From contig JANXCK010000073.1 in NCBI GenBank assembly GCA_025060055.1, positions 1-16,186 of the forward strand: a stretch of 16,186 nucleotides of DNA, in the 5' to 3' direction. The translations under genes were made by a program, and so were the position numbers. How positions within the stretch are numbered: position 1 is the stretch's first letter; every line of letters begins with the position of its first letter. Origin of the DNA: Fimbriimonadales bacterium. GTDB taxonomy: Bacteria > Armatimonadota > Fimbriimonadia > Fimbriimonadales > GBS-DC. Of the stretch, positions 7,705 through 14,169 are shown piece after piece. The notes beneath the pieces were generated by a model that saw only the letters and a program-made list of their open reading frames with translations, searched no databases and was not told the origin of the DNA.

Positions 7705-8573
7705 AAACCAAACTGCAAGAGCATAGCACGGACAGCTCCGTCCGCGCCACAGATGGTGCAGACTCCGAACTGGTGCAGGGTTCGGACACGGCTGTCCAAG
7801 CCCCTGCGAACGGCGCGCCTGAACTGGAAGTGGTGGAAGGCGGCGCGGCGCCAACGGACGGCGCGGCAGCGACCAGCGCTGCAGAGGTTCTGCCAATACC
7901 CGCACCCCCGATGGACTGGAGACGCTTTGGTGCGCCCGTGTTCGTGCTGATGCTGCTTTCGGTCGGTCTGGTGCTGGCGACTGTGTTCCTGCCGCGTCCC
8001 GCGCCACTTGCTGCAGACAAAACACTGGAGAAAATCGAAAGACAGCTGGGGGAGTGGACACTGCTGGATGAGTATCCGATGTCGGAAGCTGCGCTCAACG
8101 AACTCAAGCCGGACGAGTACATCGCGCGTGTGTATGTCGGACCCAACGGCGACCAAGCCGACCTCTCAATCATCGCAGGCTCGCACACAGGCGCGTTCCA
8201 CAACCCACAGGTTTGCTTCCGCGTGCAAAACTGGGAGTTCGCCGACAACCAGGAGATTGAACTGTATGTTCCTGGAAAGCAGGAGCCGATACCCGCGCGT
8301 TTTGTGCGCTTGGTCTCCTTAGAAGAGCAAAAGCGTGAAGCCGTTGGCATCTATTTTTACTCTACGCCGTTGGGCTATCGTTCTGACACCTCGTCGGCGC
8401 GTATTTTCCTGTTGCTGGCGCGTCTGACGGGCATGGATCAGCAGCGGGCGTACTTTGTGCGGTTTTTGAAGGTGGCGCGCGGCGACCCTGAACGCGACCG
8501 CGAGGACATCAAGCGCTTCGCGGAGCAGGCGCTGGCTTCGATGGCGCGCACGAACCCCGAAGTGGTGCGCTAA
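7692..8573 (+). CDS. EpsI-like exosortase-associated protein
   Basis: The product has 293 residues. The first 75 are low-complexity, acidic and Ala-rich and probably cytoplasmic. One membrane helix (about 80-101, FGAPVFVLMLLSVGLVLATV) is followed by an EpsI/DUF3485-type domain: LEKIERQLGEWTLLDEYPMS, LKPDEYIARVYVG, and HNPQVCF with conserved His170 and Cys175. EpsI proteins accompany exosortases as separate genes or C-terminal fusions; their biochemical role is not established. ATG 7692 has GAGGT at 7680-7684. ATG 7701, which overlaps the exosortase stop as ATGA, is an alternative three codons later. An in-frame ATG at 7548 lies well inside the exosortase gene and is rejected. The long acidic tail is unusual for the family. 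Confidence 0.85.
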   Translation: MEEMKTKLQEHSTDSSVRATDGADSELVQGSDTAVQAPANGAPELEVVEGGAAPTDGAAATSAAEVLPIPAPPMDWRRFGAPVFVLMLLSVGLVLATVFLPRPAPLAADKTLEKIERQLGEWTLLDEYPMSEAALNELKPDEYIARVYVGPNGDQADLSIIAGSHTGAFHNPQVCFRVQNWEFADNQEIELYVPGKQEPIPARFVRLVSLEEQKREAVGIYFYSTPLGYRSDTSSARIFLLLARLTGMDQQRAYFVRFLKVARGDPERDREDIKRFAEQALASMARTNPEVVR

Positions 8574-8575
8574 CG

Positions 8576-9466
8576 ATGGCAGCAGAGCGCGTCGTGCTGC
8601 GGGCAGAAGCCATCGAGTCGGCGTTGCACGGCGGCGTGCGCCTTTTGCCGATGCGTTTCACCATCGAGCGCGGTGAACTGGTCGCGCTGTTTGGACCCTC
8701 AGGCGCGGGCAAAAGTCTGCTGCTGGCGCTCATTACGGGTGAGGTCGCGTTGGAAGGCGGAAGACTGGAAGTCGCCGACTTCGCCACGATGCCCGAACTA
8801 CCGAATGGACGCACCTTGCGCACGCTCACACCCGCGAGCTTTCTCAAACGCTACGCCGCCTCGTTCACACGCGCAGTGTATATGCTCGAAGCGTTGGGGC
8901 TAAGCGATCGGATGGAGGCACCTGTAAGCGAACTCTCGACGGGGCAACGCCACATGTTGCGTGTGGGCGGTGCGCTGGTGCAGCAAGCCCCACTTTACTT
9001 GCTGGATGACCCGTTCGAGGGCGCGGACTTCGAACGCCGACGCCGCCTGTGGAACGAACTGGACGACCGCTGTCGCTTCGGCGCGGCGGTGTTGTTCAGC
9101 ACGCGCGACCCCGCGGTTGCGGAACGCGCCGACCGCGTGCTGATGCTCGATGAAGGACGCCTCATCGCTGATGACACTCCCGAACGCCTGATTGCCCAGC
9201 AAAACGCCACTCATATCGAAATCGAAGTGCGCGATCCAGAGCCAGTTCTGGAAGGGCTAAACGGCGTGGAGGTGCGCCTTGAGCAGTTGCCAGACGGCTA
9301 CCGCCTGCGCCTGCACGCGCAGGACGCGCTCGCGCTCCGCTTGCTGCAGGAAGGCTACGGCAACATCACGGCGGTCTATGTGCGCCCGCCGAACCTGGAA
9401 GATGCGTGGCAGTGGCTGCGCCTCAAAACGCGCACTCAGAAACCCCCACTCAAGCGGCAGGAGTAA
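8576..9466 (+). CDS. ABC transporter ATP-binding protein, degenerate catalytic motifs
   Basis: The product has 296 residues. Walker A is GPSGAGKS (40-47), the signature is LSTGQ (120-124) and Walker B is YLLDD (141-145). The C-terminal 90 residues (ATHIEIEVRDPEP to PPNLEDAWQWLRL) resemble the accessory domain of DrrA/CcmA-type ATPases. Three functional positions deviate: the catalytic glutamate after Walker B is Asp145, the switch histidine is Arg177 (LFSTRDP), and the Q-loop position appears to be Glu74 (TMPELP). No permease gene is adjacent, so the partner lies elsewhere or is absent. It begins 2 nt after the EpsI-like gene and 3 nt before the Nudix gene, so co-expression is likely. Reduced ATP hydrolysis is inferred from ABC proteins with similar changes. 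Confidence 0.85.
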   Translation: MAAERVVLRAEAIESALHGGVRLLPMRFTIERGELVALFGPSGAGKSLLLALITGEVALEGGRLEVADFATMPELPNGRTLRTLTPASFLKRYAASFTRAVYMLEALGLSDRMEAPVSELSTGQRHMLRVGGALVQQAPLYLLDDPFEGADFERRRRLWNELDDRCRFGAAVLFSTRDPAVAERADRVLMLDEGRLIADDTPERLIAQQNATHIEIEVRDPEPVLEGLNGVEVRLEQLPDGYRLRLHAQDALALRLLQEGYGNITAVYVRPPNLEDAWQWLRLKTRTQKPPLKRQE

Positions 9467-9469
9467 GGC

Positions 9470-10006
9470 ATGCAGCTCAAAGAGGAACTTATTGAGAGCC
9501 ACACGATTTATCGCGGGCGCGTGGTGACGCTGCGGATTGACACCGTGCGCCTGCCCAGTGGACGCACCGCACGGCGCGAGATTGTCGAGCATCGGGGCGC
9601 CGTGGCGATTGTGCCCCTGTTAGATCGTCAAACCGTGCTGTTGGTGCGTCAGTACCGTCAGGCAGTCGGTGAAACGCTGCTGGAGATTCCGGCGGGCACG
9701 CTGGAACCCGACGAGCCGCCCGACCTCTGCGCCCGACGCGAACTGGAAGAGGAGACAGGCTACACCGCACGCCAACTGCGCAAACTGTTCAGTCAGTACC
9801 TCGCGCCTGGCTACTCCCAAGAGGTGCTGCATGTGTACCTCGCGGAAGATTTGGTGCGCGTAGGGCAGCAGCTGGACGAGGACGAGCTGGTGGAACTCGC
9901 GCCCACCCCCCTATGCGACATCGAGGCGATGATTCTGCAAGGGCAAATCAAGGACTCCAAGACCATCGCTGGCTTGCTGATGACCCTGCGCTTGTTGGAA
10001 CACTAA
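9470..10006 (+). CDS. Nudix hydrolase, ADP-ribose pyrophosphatase type
   Basis: The product has 178 residues. The full Nudix box is present: G76, E82, R90-E91-L92, E94-E95 and G97 (reading GTLEPDE, then RELEEETGY), which coordinates Mg for pyrophosphate cleavage. LLVRQYRQAVGETLLEIPAG before the box and the downstream FSQYLAPGYSQEVLHVYLAEDL are typical of the ADP-ribose/ADP-sugar pyrophosphatase branch (NudF-like). The substrate is probably ADP-ribose or a nucleotide sugar. As the last gene of the polysaccharide operon it could prune nucleotide-sugar pools, but NudF genes also occur in unrelated contexts. AGGAG at 9459-9463 lies 6 nt before ATG. Confidence 0.92.
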   Translation: MQLKEELIESHTIYRGRVVTLRIDTVRLPSGRTARREIVEHRGAVAIVPLLDRQTVLLVRQYRQAVGETLLEIPAGTLEPDEPPDLCARRELEEETGYTARQLRKLFSQYLAPGYSQEVLHVYLAEDLVRVGQQLDEDELVELAPTPLCDIEAMILQGQIKDSKTIAGLLMTLRLLEH

Positions 10007-10224
10007 TCGGGGTTTCAAACGCTACACTAACCCTCACACCCCCTTTGCCCCCTGCTAAGGGTACATCGTTTTGCCTCAACACGCGGGCAGAAGGCAGGAT
10101 TTTTCGAACCCCCTCCTGTCGGGGTTTCAAGTAGCGCAGTCGTCGGCGAGGACGCCGACGCTACGAATATGCCTGCGTCGCGTCAGCGTCTCGCTGATGA
10201 ACTGTGTCGCATGAAACACCGATT
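10007..10224. other. Non-coding spacer after the operon, with 12-bp direct repeat and hairpins
   Basis: TCGGGGTTTCAA occurs at 10007-10018, directly after the Nudix stop codon, and again at 10119-10130. A weak terminator-like stem AACCCC/GGGGTT (10107-10112 with 10121-10126) followed by TTT could end the operon. A perfect 8-bp hairpin (CGTCGGCG, loop AGGA, CGCCGACG) is at 10141-10160, and TCAGCG-TCT-CGCTGA follows at 10173-10187. Both resemble the hairpins in the 15.5-16.1 kb field. No gene is seen. Confidence 0.5.
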
Positions 10225-10358
10225 GGTAAGTGCCTCACGGGTGAAATCGTCTTGTTTTGGGAGCGTCGCGGACGCGCCCTTACGAGGCATTCTTGGTAGG
10301 GGCGGGTTGGAAGCCCGCCCTATAGAAACAGGACGATTTAATTTTGGAGGCACTTATT
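10225..10358. mobile_element. MITE-like repeat, family A copy 1 (134 bp)
   Basis: The left end GGTAAGTGCCTC...AAATCGTC and the right end GACGATTT...GGAGGCACTTA (10332-10356) are imperfect terminal inverted repeats of about 25 bp. Inside are two hairpins: GCGTC-GCG-GACGC (10263-10275, with GGG/CCC outside) and GGGCGGG/CCCGCCC (10300-10320). No coding capacity is visible. The same ends and hairpin order recur at 13616-13812 (inverted) and 16005-16113. The right end stops 5 nt short of the stop codon of the convergent minus-strand gene. Confidence 0.6.
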
Positions 10359-10363
10359 ATGCC

Positions 10364-11275
10364 TCAGCCGCGCCAACTGAACGAGCGGGCAGCAGGGCGC
10401 GTGCCAGCCCCTGCAGGCGAGCGCGACGCGCTCTCCGCCAGCGTGCGCAAATACCCCTTCAGGCGCTCCAAGTCGCGCACCTCAACAATCGCCAGATACT
10501 GCACGCCCTGATTGAAGCGCACGCCGCTCACCCGATTCCGACGGCACAGCTTCGAAAGCTTGCCTGCGATCACCCAGTCGGCGGTCTTGTCGGTGATTTC
10601 ATCGGTCAGCAGCGGCCCAATGCGCCGAATCCATGTGTCGACGGGCTGCAGGTAGTGGTAGTCGCCTGGATCGATCTGGCTCTCCAAGTCGTAAAGAGCG
10701 ACCATGTCGCGCACCACCAGCGCGCCGACCTTGGGTCCGATACCCCTAATCTCCGTGATCTTCTGGTAGATTGGCTCCACGCGCCCAGAGCGCACGATGG
10801 CTTTCTGAATGTCCATCCAGATGTTGCCAATCTCGTCTTCGGCATAGAGTTTGGCAGCGTAGTCTACCAGCCCCTCTATCAAGCCGCGATTGAGTTGCTC
10901 GTTGATTTTGCGCTGATTCTCTTGGCAGACTTCCACGAAGGCGTTCCAGAGCTGTTCAGGCGCGTTGCCCGACGCCAAGAACGCGCTGAATTTCGCCTTC
11001 TCACCGCGCAGCACTTTGTCCAGCGCCTGTAGCGCGAAGCCTGAGTACTCGACACGGTCGTTGCCGCGCTTTGCAAACGCGTAGTAGCCCAGCATCACGC
11101 GGAAGGCGTAGTATGGGTCAGCTAATGCCTCGCGCACCGCCTCGCTGTTGGGCAGGGAAAGCTTCATCGCGCGCGCCATCTGCGGATACAGCACCTCGCG
11201 CTGAAATCGATCCGCCTTCTCGCCCGCTAAGCGGTTCAGAATCGCCTCAACCTCCATCGGACTGAATGTCGCCAT
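10364..11275 (-). CDS. Helix-hairpin-helix protein resembling HhH-GPD DNA glycosylases
   Basis: The product has 303 residues, is mainly helical and has no signal peptide. Residues 172-191 (KITEIRGIGPKVGALVVRDM) form a good helix-hairpin-helix DNA-binding motif. PVDTWIRRIG (211-220) follows and resembles the VDTHxxRxxxRLG segment carrying the catalytic Asp of Nth/MutY/OGG1-type base-excision glycosylases. This gives candidates Lys182 (HhH lysine) and Asp213. Their spacing of 31 is wider than in Nth or OGG1 but close to what I recall for archaeal AGOG enzymes. No iron-sulfur cysteine set is present, and the N-terminal 160 residues are unfamiliar. ATG 11275 is preferred over ATG 11281: AGGAGG is then 7 nt away rather than 1 nt. 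The Arg/Ala/Ser-rich last 20 residues look like a disordered tail. The function is tentative. Confidence 0.72.
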   Translation of the reverse strand: MATFSPMEVEAILNRLAGEKADRFQREVLYPQMARAMKLSLPNSEAVREALADPYYAFRVMLGYYAFAKRGNDRVEYSGFALQALDKVLRGEKAKFSAFLASGNAPEQLWNAFVEVCQENQRKINEQLNRGLIEGLVDYAAKLYAEDEIGNIWMDIQKAIVRSGRVEPIYQKITEIRGIGPKVGALVVRDMVALYDLESQIDPGDYHYLQPVDTWIRRIGPLLTDEITDKTADWVIAGKLSKLCRRNRVSGVRFNQGVQYLAIVEVRDLERLKGYLRTLAESASRSPAGAGTRPAARSFSWRG

Positions 11276-11358
11276 TTTCATACCTCCTGTCTGCTTACCG
11301 TCATAATGTCGCCTACTAAGGTTAGGATAAGCACGGTAGCCGTCCGCGCAAGGTCGCA

Positions 11359-11445
11359 GAGACTGTTTGGGAAGCCTTGCATAACCTCTTGGACGGCTGG
11401 AACCCTTCTGGGGTTGCTACTGAAATCCCGCGCAACGGGGCTTCC
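11359..11445. repeat. Probable decayed relative of the IS5-like MITE (one end only)
   Basis: GAGACTGTTTGGGAAG (from 11359) matches 12 of the first 14 bases of the MITE end at 13830. GGACGGCTGGAACCC is at the same distance as GACGGCTAAAGCC in that element. Two further weak hairpins follow (AACCC-TTCT-GGGGTT and CCC...GGGG). No opposite end is recognisable before the next gene. The rest of the 11276-11526 spacer holds an isolated minus-strand TATAAT (11458-11453) without a -35 box. Confidence 0.4.
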
Positions 11446-11526
11446 ATACTATATTATACGGAATTTCGAGCAAAAGTTTCACCCCACCCCCGATGGGGTA
11501 TGACGACATCGGCACGCGACGCGCTG

Positions 11527-12648
11527 TCAGGGGTAGAGCAGGAACGCCTCGCGTCGGCGCGTGAAGGCTTCTACATCGCGATTGCAGCGCTGCAGAATGC
11601 GTTCTGGCTCTGTGCCGTCCAGCACCATCGCGTGGACTTCGCGGTTTGCCAGCAAACCGAGCGACTTTTGGGCGTCCCATTCACGCGGGTAGAGCTTGCG
11701 CAGGCAGTACGCCAACCCGATTCCCATCGCAAACGGGCGCAGCCGCTCCAGATTCGTGATAAAGATGGAGACACCCTGGCACTCCACGCCCTTGTAAGTG
11801 CTGGCGGTGGGGGTAAAGGTAATCGGTATGAAGCGTGCGCCTGCGCTTGTAGGCATCTCGTTGAGCATTCCCGCTAAGGTGCGCCCGTCGATCCACGGCG
11901 CGCCGACGACCTCAAACGGGGTATCCGTGCCGCGCCCCACAGAGAGGTTCGTCGTTTCCCACACGCCAATCCCGACATACAGAAACGCCTGTTGCAAGCG
12001 ACGCATGTTCGGCGAGGGGTTGACCCAATAAAGACCGCATGCGTCCAGCGTCATGGTGCGTTTCCAGCCCTCGCAAGGAACGATTTTCAGCGTGGCGCCC
12101 AGTGCGCGCTCCGTGTTGAACATCTGCGCCAGCTCGCCGACGGTCATCCCGTGGCGCAGGGCAATCGTATGGCAAGCGGTGAACGAGAGGCGGTCAGCAT
12201 CCGCCAAAGGTCCCTCCACCATCCCACCGATGGGGTTCACGCGATCCAACACATAGAACGGGATTCGGCGTTCGGCAGCGGCTTCCAACGCCAGCCCCAT
12301 CGTGGCGATGTAGGTGTAGTACCGTGCGCCGATGTCTTGGATGTCGAAAATCAGCGCGTCGAGGCTTGCTAACTGCGACGGGGTGGGCTTTTTGCGCTCG
12401 CCGTACAGGCTGTAAATCGGCAATCCCGTGCGCTCGTCGACGCTATCGGGCACATGTTCATCCAGTTGTCCGCGGATGCCGTGTTCGGGGCTAAACAGGG
12501 CGCCAATCGTAATCCCCAAGCGGCGCAGCTTGTCGACGAGCGGCTCGCGCTGGGCGGTCAAGCCTGTGTGGTTCGTGATGACGCCCACGCGCAGCGATTT
12601 GAGTTCGCTCAGGTACTGCTCCAGCCTGTCGATACCGTTTTTGACCAT
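11527..12648 (-). CDS. NamZ-like exo-beta-N-acetylmuramidase (DUF1343)
   Basis: The product has 373 residues and matches the DUF1343/NamZ family along its length: VGVITNHTGL (21-30), LFSPEHGIRG (51-60, Glu55 a likely catalytic acid), LPIYSLYGERKKPTP, DALIFDIQDIGARYYTYIAT (97-116), YVLDRVNPIGGMVEGP, SFTACHTIALRHGMTVGELA, WVNPSPNM and GRGTDTPFEVVGAPW. Characterised NamZ removes terminal N-acetylmuramic acid from peptidoglycan fragments. Many relatives are secreted, but no signal peptide is visible here (MVKNGIDRLEQYLSELKSL), so it may act on recycled muropeptides in the cytoplasm. ATG is 2 nt after the hisG stop codon and has no clear ribosome site, so translation is probably coupled to hisG. 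Confidence 0.9.
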   Translation of the reverse strand: MVKNGIDRLEQYLSELKSLRVGVITNHTGLTAQREPLVDKLRRLGITIGALFSPEHGIRGQLDEHVPDSVDERTGLPIYSLYGERKKPTPSQLASLDALIFDIQDIGARYYTYIATMGLALEAAAERRIPFYVLDRVNPIGGMVEGPLADADRLSFTACHTIALRHGMTVGELAQMFNTERALGATLKIVPCEGWKRTMTLDACGLYWVNPSPNMRRLQQAFLYVGIGVWETTNLSVGRGTDTPFEVVGAPWIDGRTLAGMLNEMPTSAGARFIPITFTPTASTYKGVECQGVSIFITNLERLRPFAMGIGLAYCLRKLYPREWDAQKSLGLLANREVHAMVLDGTEPERILQRCNRDVEAFTRRREAFLLYP

Positions 12649-12650
12649 CG

Positions 12651-13535
12651 TTAGGGGATGACTTTGTTGAGTGGGTACTCCACTAAGCCCTCTGCGCCCG
12701 CTTTGCGCAGCTTGGGGATAATCTCGCGCACTTGTCCCTCGTCCAAGATGGTCTCGACGGCGTACCAGCCCTTGTCGCTTAGGGGCGAGAGGGTGGGCTT
12801 GCGCAGCGCGGGCAACTGGGTCAGCACGGCGTCGAGGTTCGCCTCATGCACATTCATTTTCAGCCCGACCAGCCGACCTGCATTCAGCGCGCCTTCCAGC
12901 ATCAGCGCGATGCTCTCGATTTTGTCGCGCTTGAAGGGGTCTTGCCACGCTGCGTGATTAGCAATCAGGCGCGTGGTAGAGTGCAGAATCACCTCCAGAA
13001 TGCGCAGGTTGTGCGCACGCAGCGAGCTGCCCGTCTCGGTATTCACCACGATCGCGTCCACCAGCTGCGGCACTTTCACTTCACACGCGCCCCACGAAAA
13101 CTCCACATGCGCATCAATCCCGTGCTGGCGCAGATACCGCTCGGTGAGACGAACATACTCTGTTGCAATCCGCTTGCCCTGCAGGTCGCGCACGCTCTGG
13201 AACGGCGAATCGTGATGCACAGCAATCACAACCCGAATAGGATTGCGCGTGGTCTTGGAATACTGCAGCTCCAGCACTTCGTGGACATCGGCGCCGCAGT
13301 CTTGAATCCAGTCGTAGCCTGTGATGCCAGCGTCCAGCACGCCATCCTGTACATAGAGCGGGATTTCTTGTGGGCGCAGCAGCACCGCTTCCAGTTCGGG
13401 GTCGTCGGAAATTGGCTCATACGAGCGCCCCGAAGGGATTTTGAAGTCCCAGCCCGCCTTTCGAAACAAGTTGAATGTGGCTTCCTGCAGGCTCCCTTTC
13501 GGCAAGCCCAGTCGGAGCGTTCTCGGCTGACCCAT
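12651..13535 (-). CDS. hisG: ATP phosphoribosyltransferase, long form
   Basis: The product has 294 residues and catalyses the first step of histidine synthesis (ATP + PRPP to phosphoribosyl-ATP). LRLGLPKGSLQEAT (7-20) and YVQDGVLDAGITGYDWI belong to the catalytic lobes, and VDAIVVNTETGSSLRAHNL is the PRPP-binding loop typical of HisG. The last 80 residues or so (GLKMNVHEANLDAVLTQLPALRKPTLSPL to the end) form the ACT-like regulatory domain of the long, hexameric form, which is usually feedback-inhibited by histidine. The frame is open upstream to 13943, but that stretch is repeat DNA. ATG 13535 begins directly before the family N-terminus. GAGGT 14 nt upstream overlaps a possible -10 (TATACT, 13550-13545), so initiation may be nearly leaderless. 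No other his gene is in the window. Confidence 0.94.
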   Translation of the reverse strand: MGQPRTLRLGLPKGSLQEATFNLFRKAGWDFKIPSGRSYEPISDDPELEAVLLRPQEIPLYVQDGVLDAGITGYDWIQDCGADVHEVLELQYSKTTRNPIRVVIAVHHDSPFQSVRDLQGKRIATEYVRLTERYLRQHGIDAHVEFSWGACEVKVPQLVDAIVVNTETGSSLRAHNLRILEVILHSTTRLIANHAAWQDPFKRDKIESIALMLEGALNAGRLVGLKMNVHEANLDAVLTQLPALRKPTLSPLSDKGWYAVETILDEGQVREIIPKLRKAGAEGLVEYPLNKVIP

Positions 13536-13615
13536 AGCGTGAGAAGTATACCTCGTTGGGCGCAATTCTCCCCTCTTTGTGCGCATAGGGGCGGGGCCGG
13601 TAAGGGTATGCGCTC

Positions 13616-13812
13616 GGTAGGTGCCCCCAAGATTGAATCGTCCCCTTTTCCCACCCTCATCCCCTGACCCCCTCTCCCAGAGGGCGAGGGGGAGGCATAG
13701 GGGCGAGTTGACCTCGCCCCTACCTCCTGACCGCTCCCCCCTCCCGCGTCGCGGGAGAGGGGGTCGGGGGTGAGGGTCAAAAAGGGAGCTTTCAACTTGT
13801 GAGGCACTTACC
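13616..13812. mobile_element. MITE-like repeat, family A copy 2 (197 bp, inverted relative to copy 1)
   Basis: The ends are GGTAGGTGCCCCCAAG...AATCGTC (left) and GAGGCACTTACC (right, 13801-13812); reverse-complemented, they match the right and left ends of copy 1. The interior differs: GGGGCGAG/CTCGCCCC (13700-13720) sits where copy 1 has GGGCGGG/CCCGCCC. It is flanked by two CCCTC-rich palindromes, including CTCCCGC-GTC-GCGGGAG at 13741-13757. No protein is supported. The element lies about 80 bp upstream of hisG and could separate it from upstream signals. Between it and hisG, GCGCATA (13581-13587) and TATGCGC (13607-13613) form an inverted repeat. Confidence 0.58.
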
Positions 13813-13829
13813 AGACAACCCCATCCTAA

Positions 13830-13987
13830 GAGACTGTTTAAGAAGTCAGGTTGGCGTTCTTGACGGCTAAAGCCGTTGCTATGCAGACGAAGCCGACCTG
13901 CGTCGGCTACAGCCCGCGCAGGCGGGCTTGGTTTGCACAGCAACGGCTTCAGCCGTTGGGTGTGTGCGCCGTTTCTTAAACAGTCTC
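13830..13987. mobile_element. IS5-like MITE, 158 bp, 15-bp perfect inverted repeats, TAA duplication
   Basis: The ends are GAGACTGTTTAAGAA (13830-13844) and TTCTTAAACAGTCTC (13973-13987), perfect inverted repeats. TAA lies immediately outside both (13827-13829 and 13988-13990). A TNA target duplication and GAG-type ends are reminiscent of the IS1031 subgroup of IS5 (recalled, not searched). The interior has no transposase, only four hairpins: ACGGCT/AGCCGT, AGCCGAC-CTGC-GTCGGCT, AGCCCGC-GCAG-GCGGGCT and CAACGGCT/AGCCGTTG. An alternative reading is a 20-bp inverted repeat starting CCTWAGAGACTG with one mismatch. Confidence 0.68.
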
Positions 13988-13990
13988 TAA

Positions 13991-14130
13991 GGACTCTTCG
14001 CTGCTATGCAGGGGCTAACCTCACGGAAGGGGTCAAAAAGCGAGACACCTTTCCTACGAGGCGAGGCAAAGAAGTGTGCCCCTACCGAGGGGCAAAGGGA
14101 TTCGGGAAAAACGCAAGAACGCATTTGTAG
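13991..14130. other. Spacer with no recognisable gene
   Basis: This is about 140 bp between the MITE and the CCCCTCTCCC hairpin. It contains a short GTGCCCCTACCGAGGGGC palindromic stretch. No start with a ribosome site and no promoter were recognised. Confidence 0.4.
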
Positions 14131-14161
14131 CCCCTCTCCCACTGTGTGGGAGAGGGGTTTT
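14131..14161. terminator. 12-bp hairpin after the dockerin-protein gene
   Basis: CCCCTCTCCCAC (14131-14142) pairs perfectly with GTGGGAGAGGGG (14146-14157) around TGT; TTTT follows on the plus strand. It starts 12 nt beyond the stop codon of the minus-strand dockerin gene, so it probably terminates that transcript, although the T-run faces the other direction. The same palindrome core occurs at 13736-13763 and 16148-16174, so it may also be a dispersed repeat recruited as terminator. Confidence 0.5.
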
Positions 14162-14169
14162 CAGCCTGT

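Noticed and set aside
10169..11032. Plus-strand open frame of 287 codons
   Set aside because: It starts inside repeat DNA, lacks a ribosome site and is antisense to the HhH protein, which has a good AGGAGG and coherent motifs.
12846..13667. Plus-strand open frame of 273 codons
   Set aside because: It is antisense to hisG and reads into repeat family A; it arises from GC-rich codon positions.
13536..13943. Upstream extension of hisG (136 extra codons)
   Set aside because: The extension translates the MITE-like element and its CCCTC palindromes; HisG proteins begin at the LRLGLPKGS segment.
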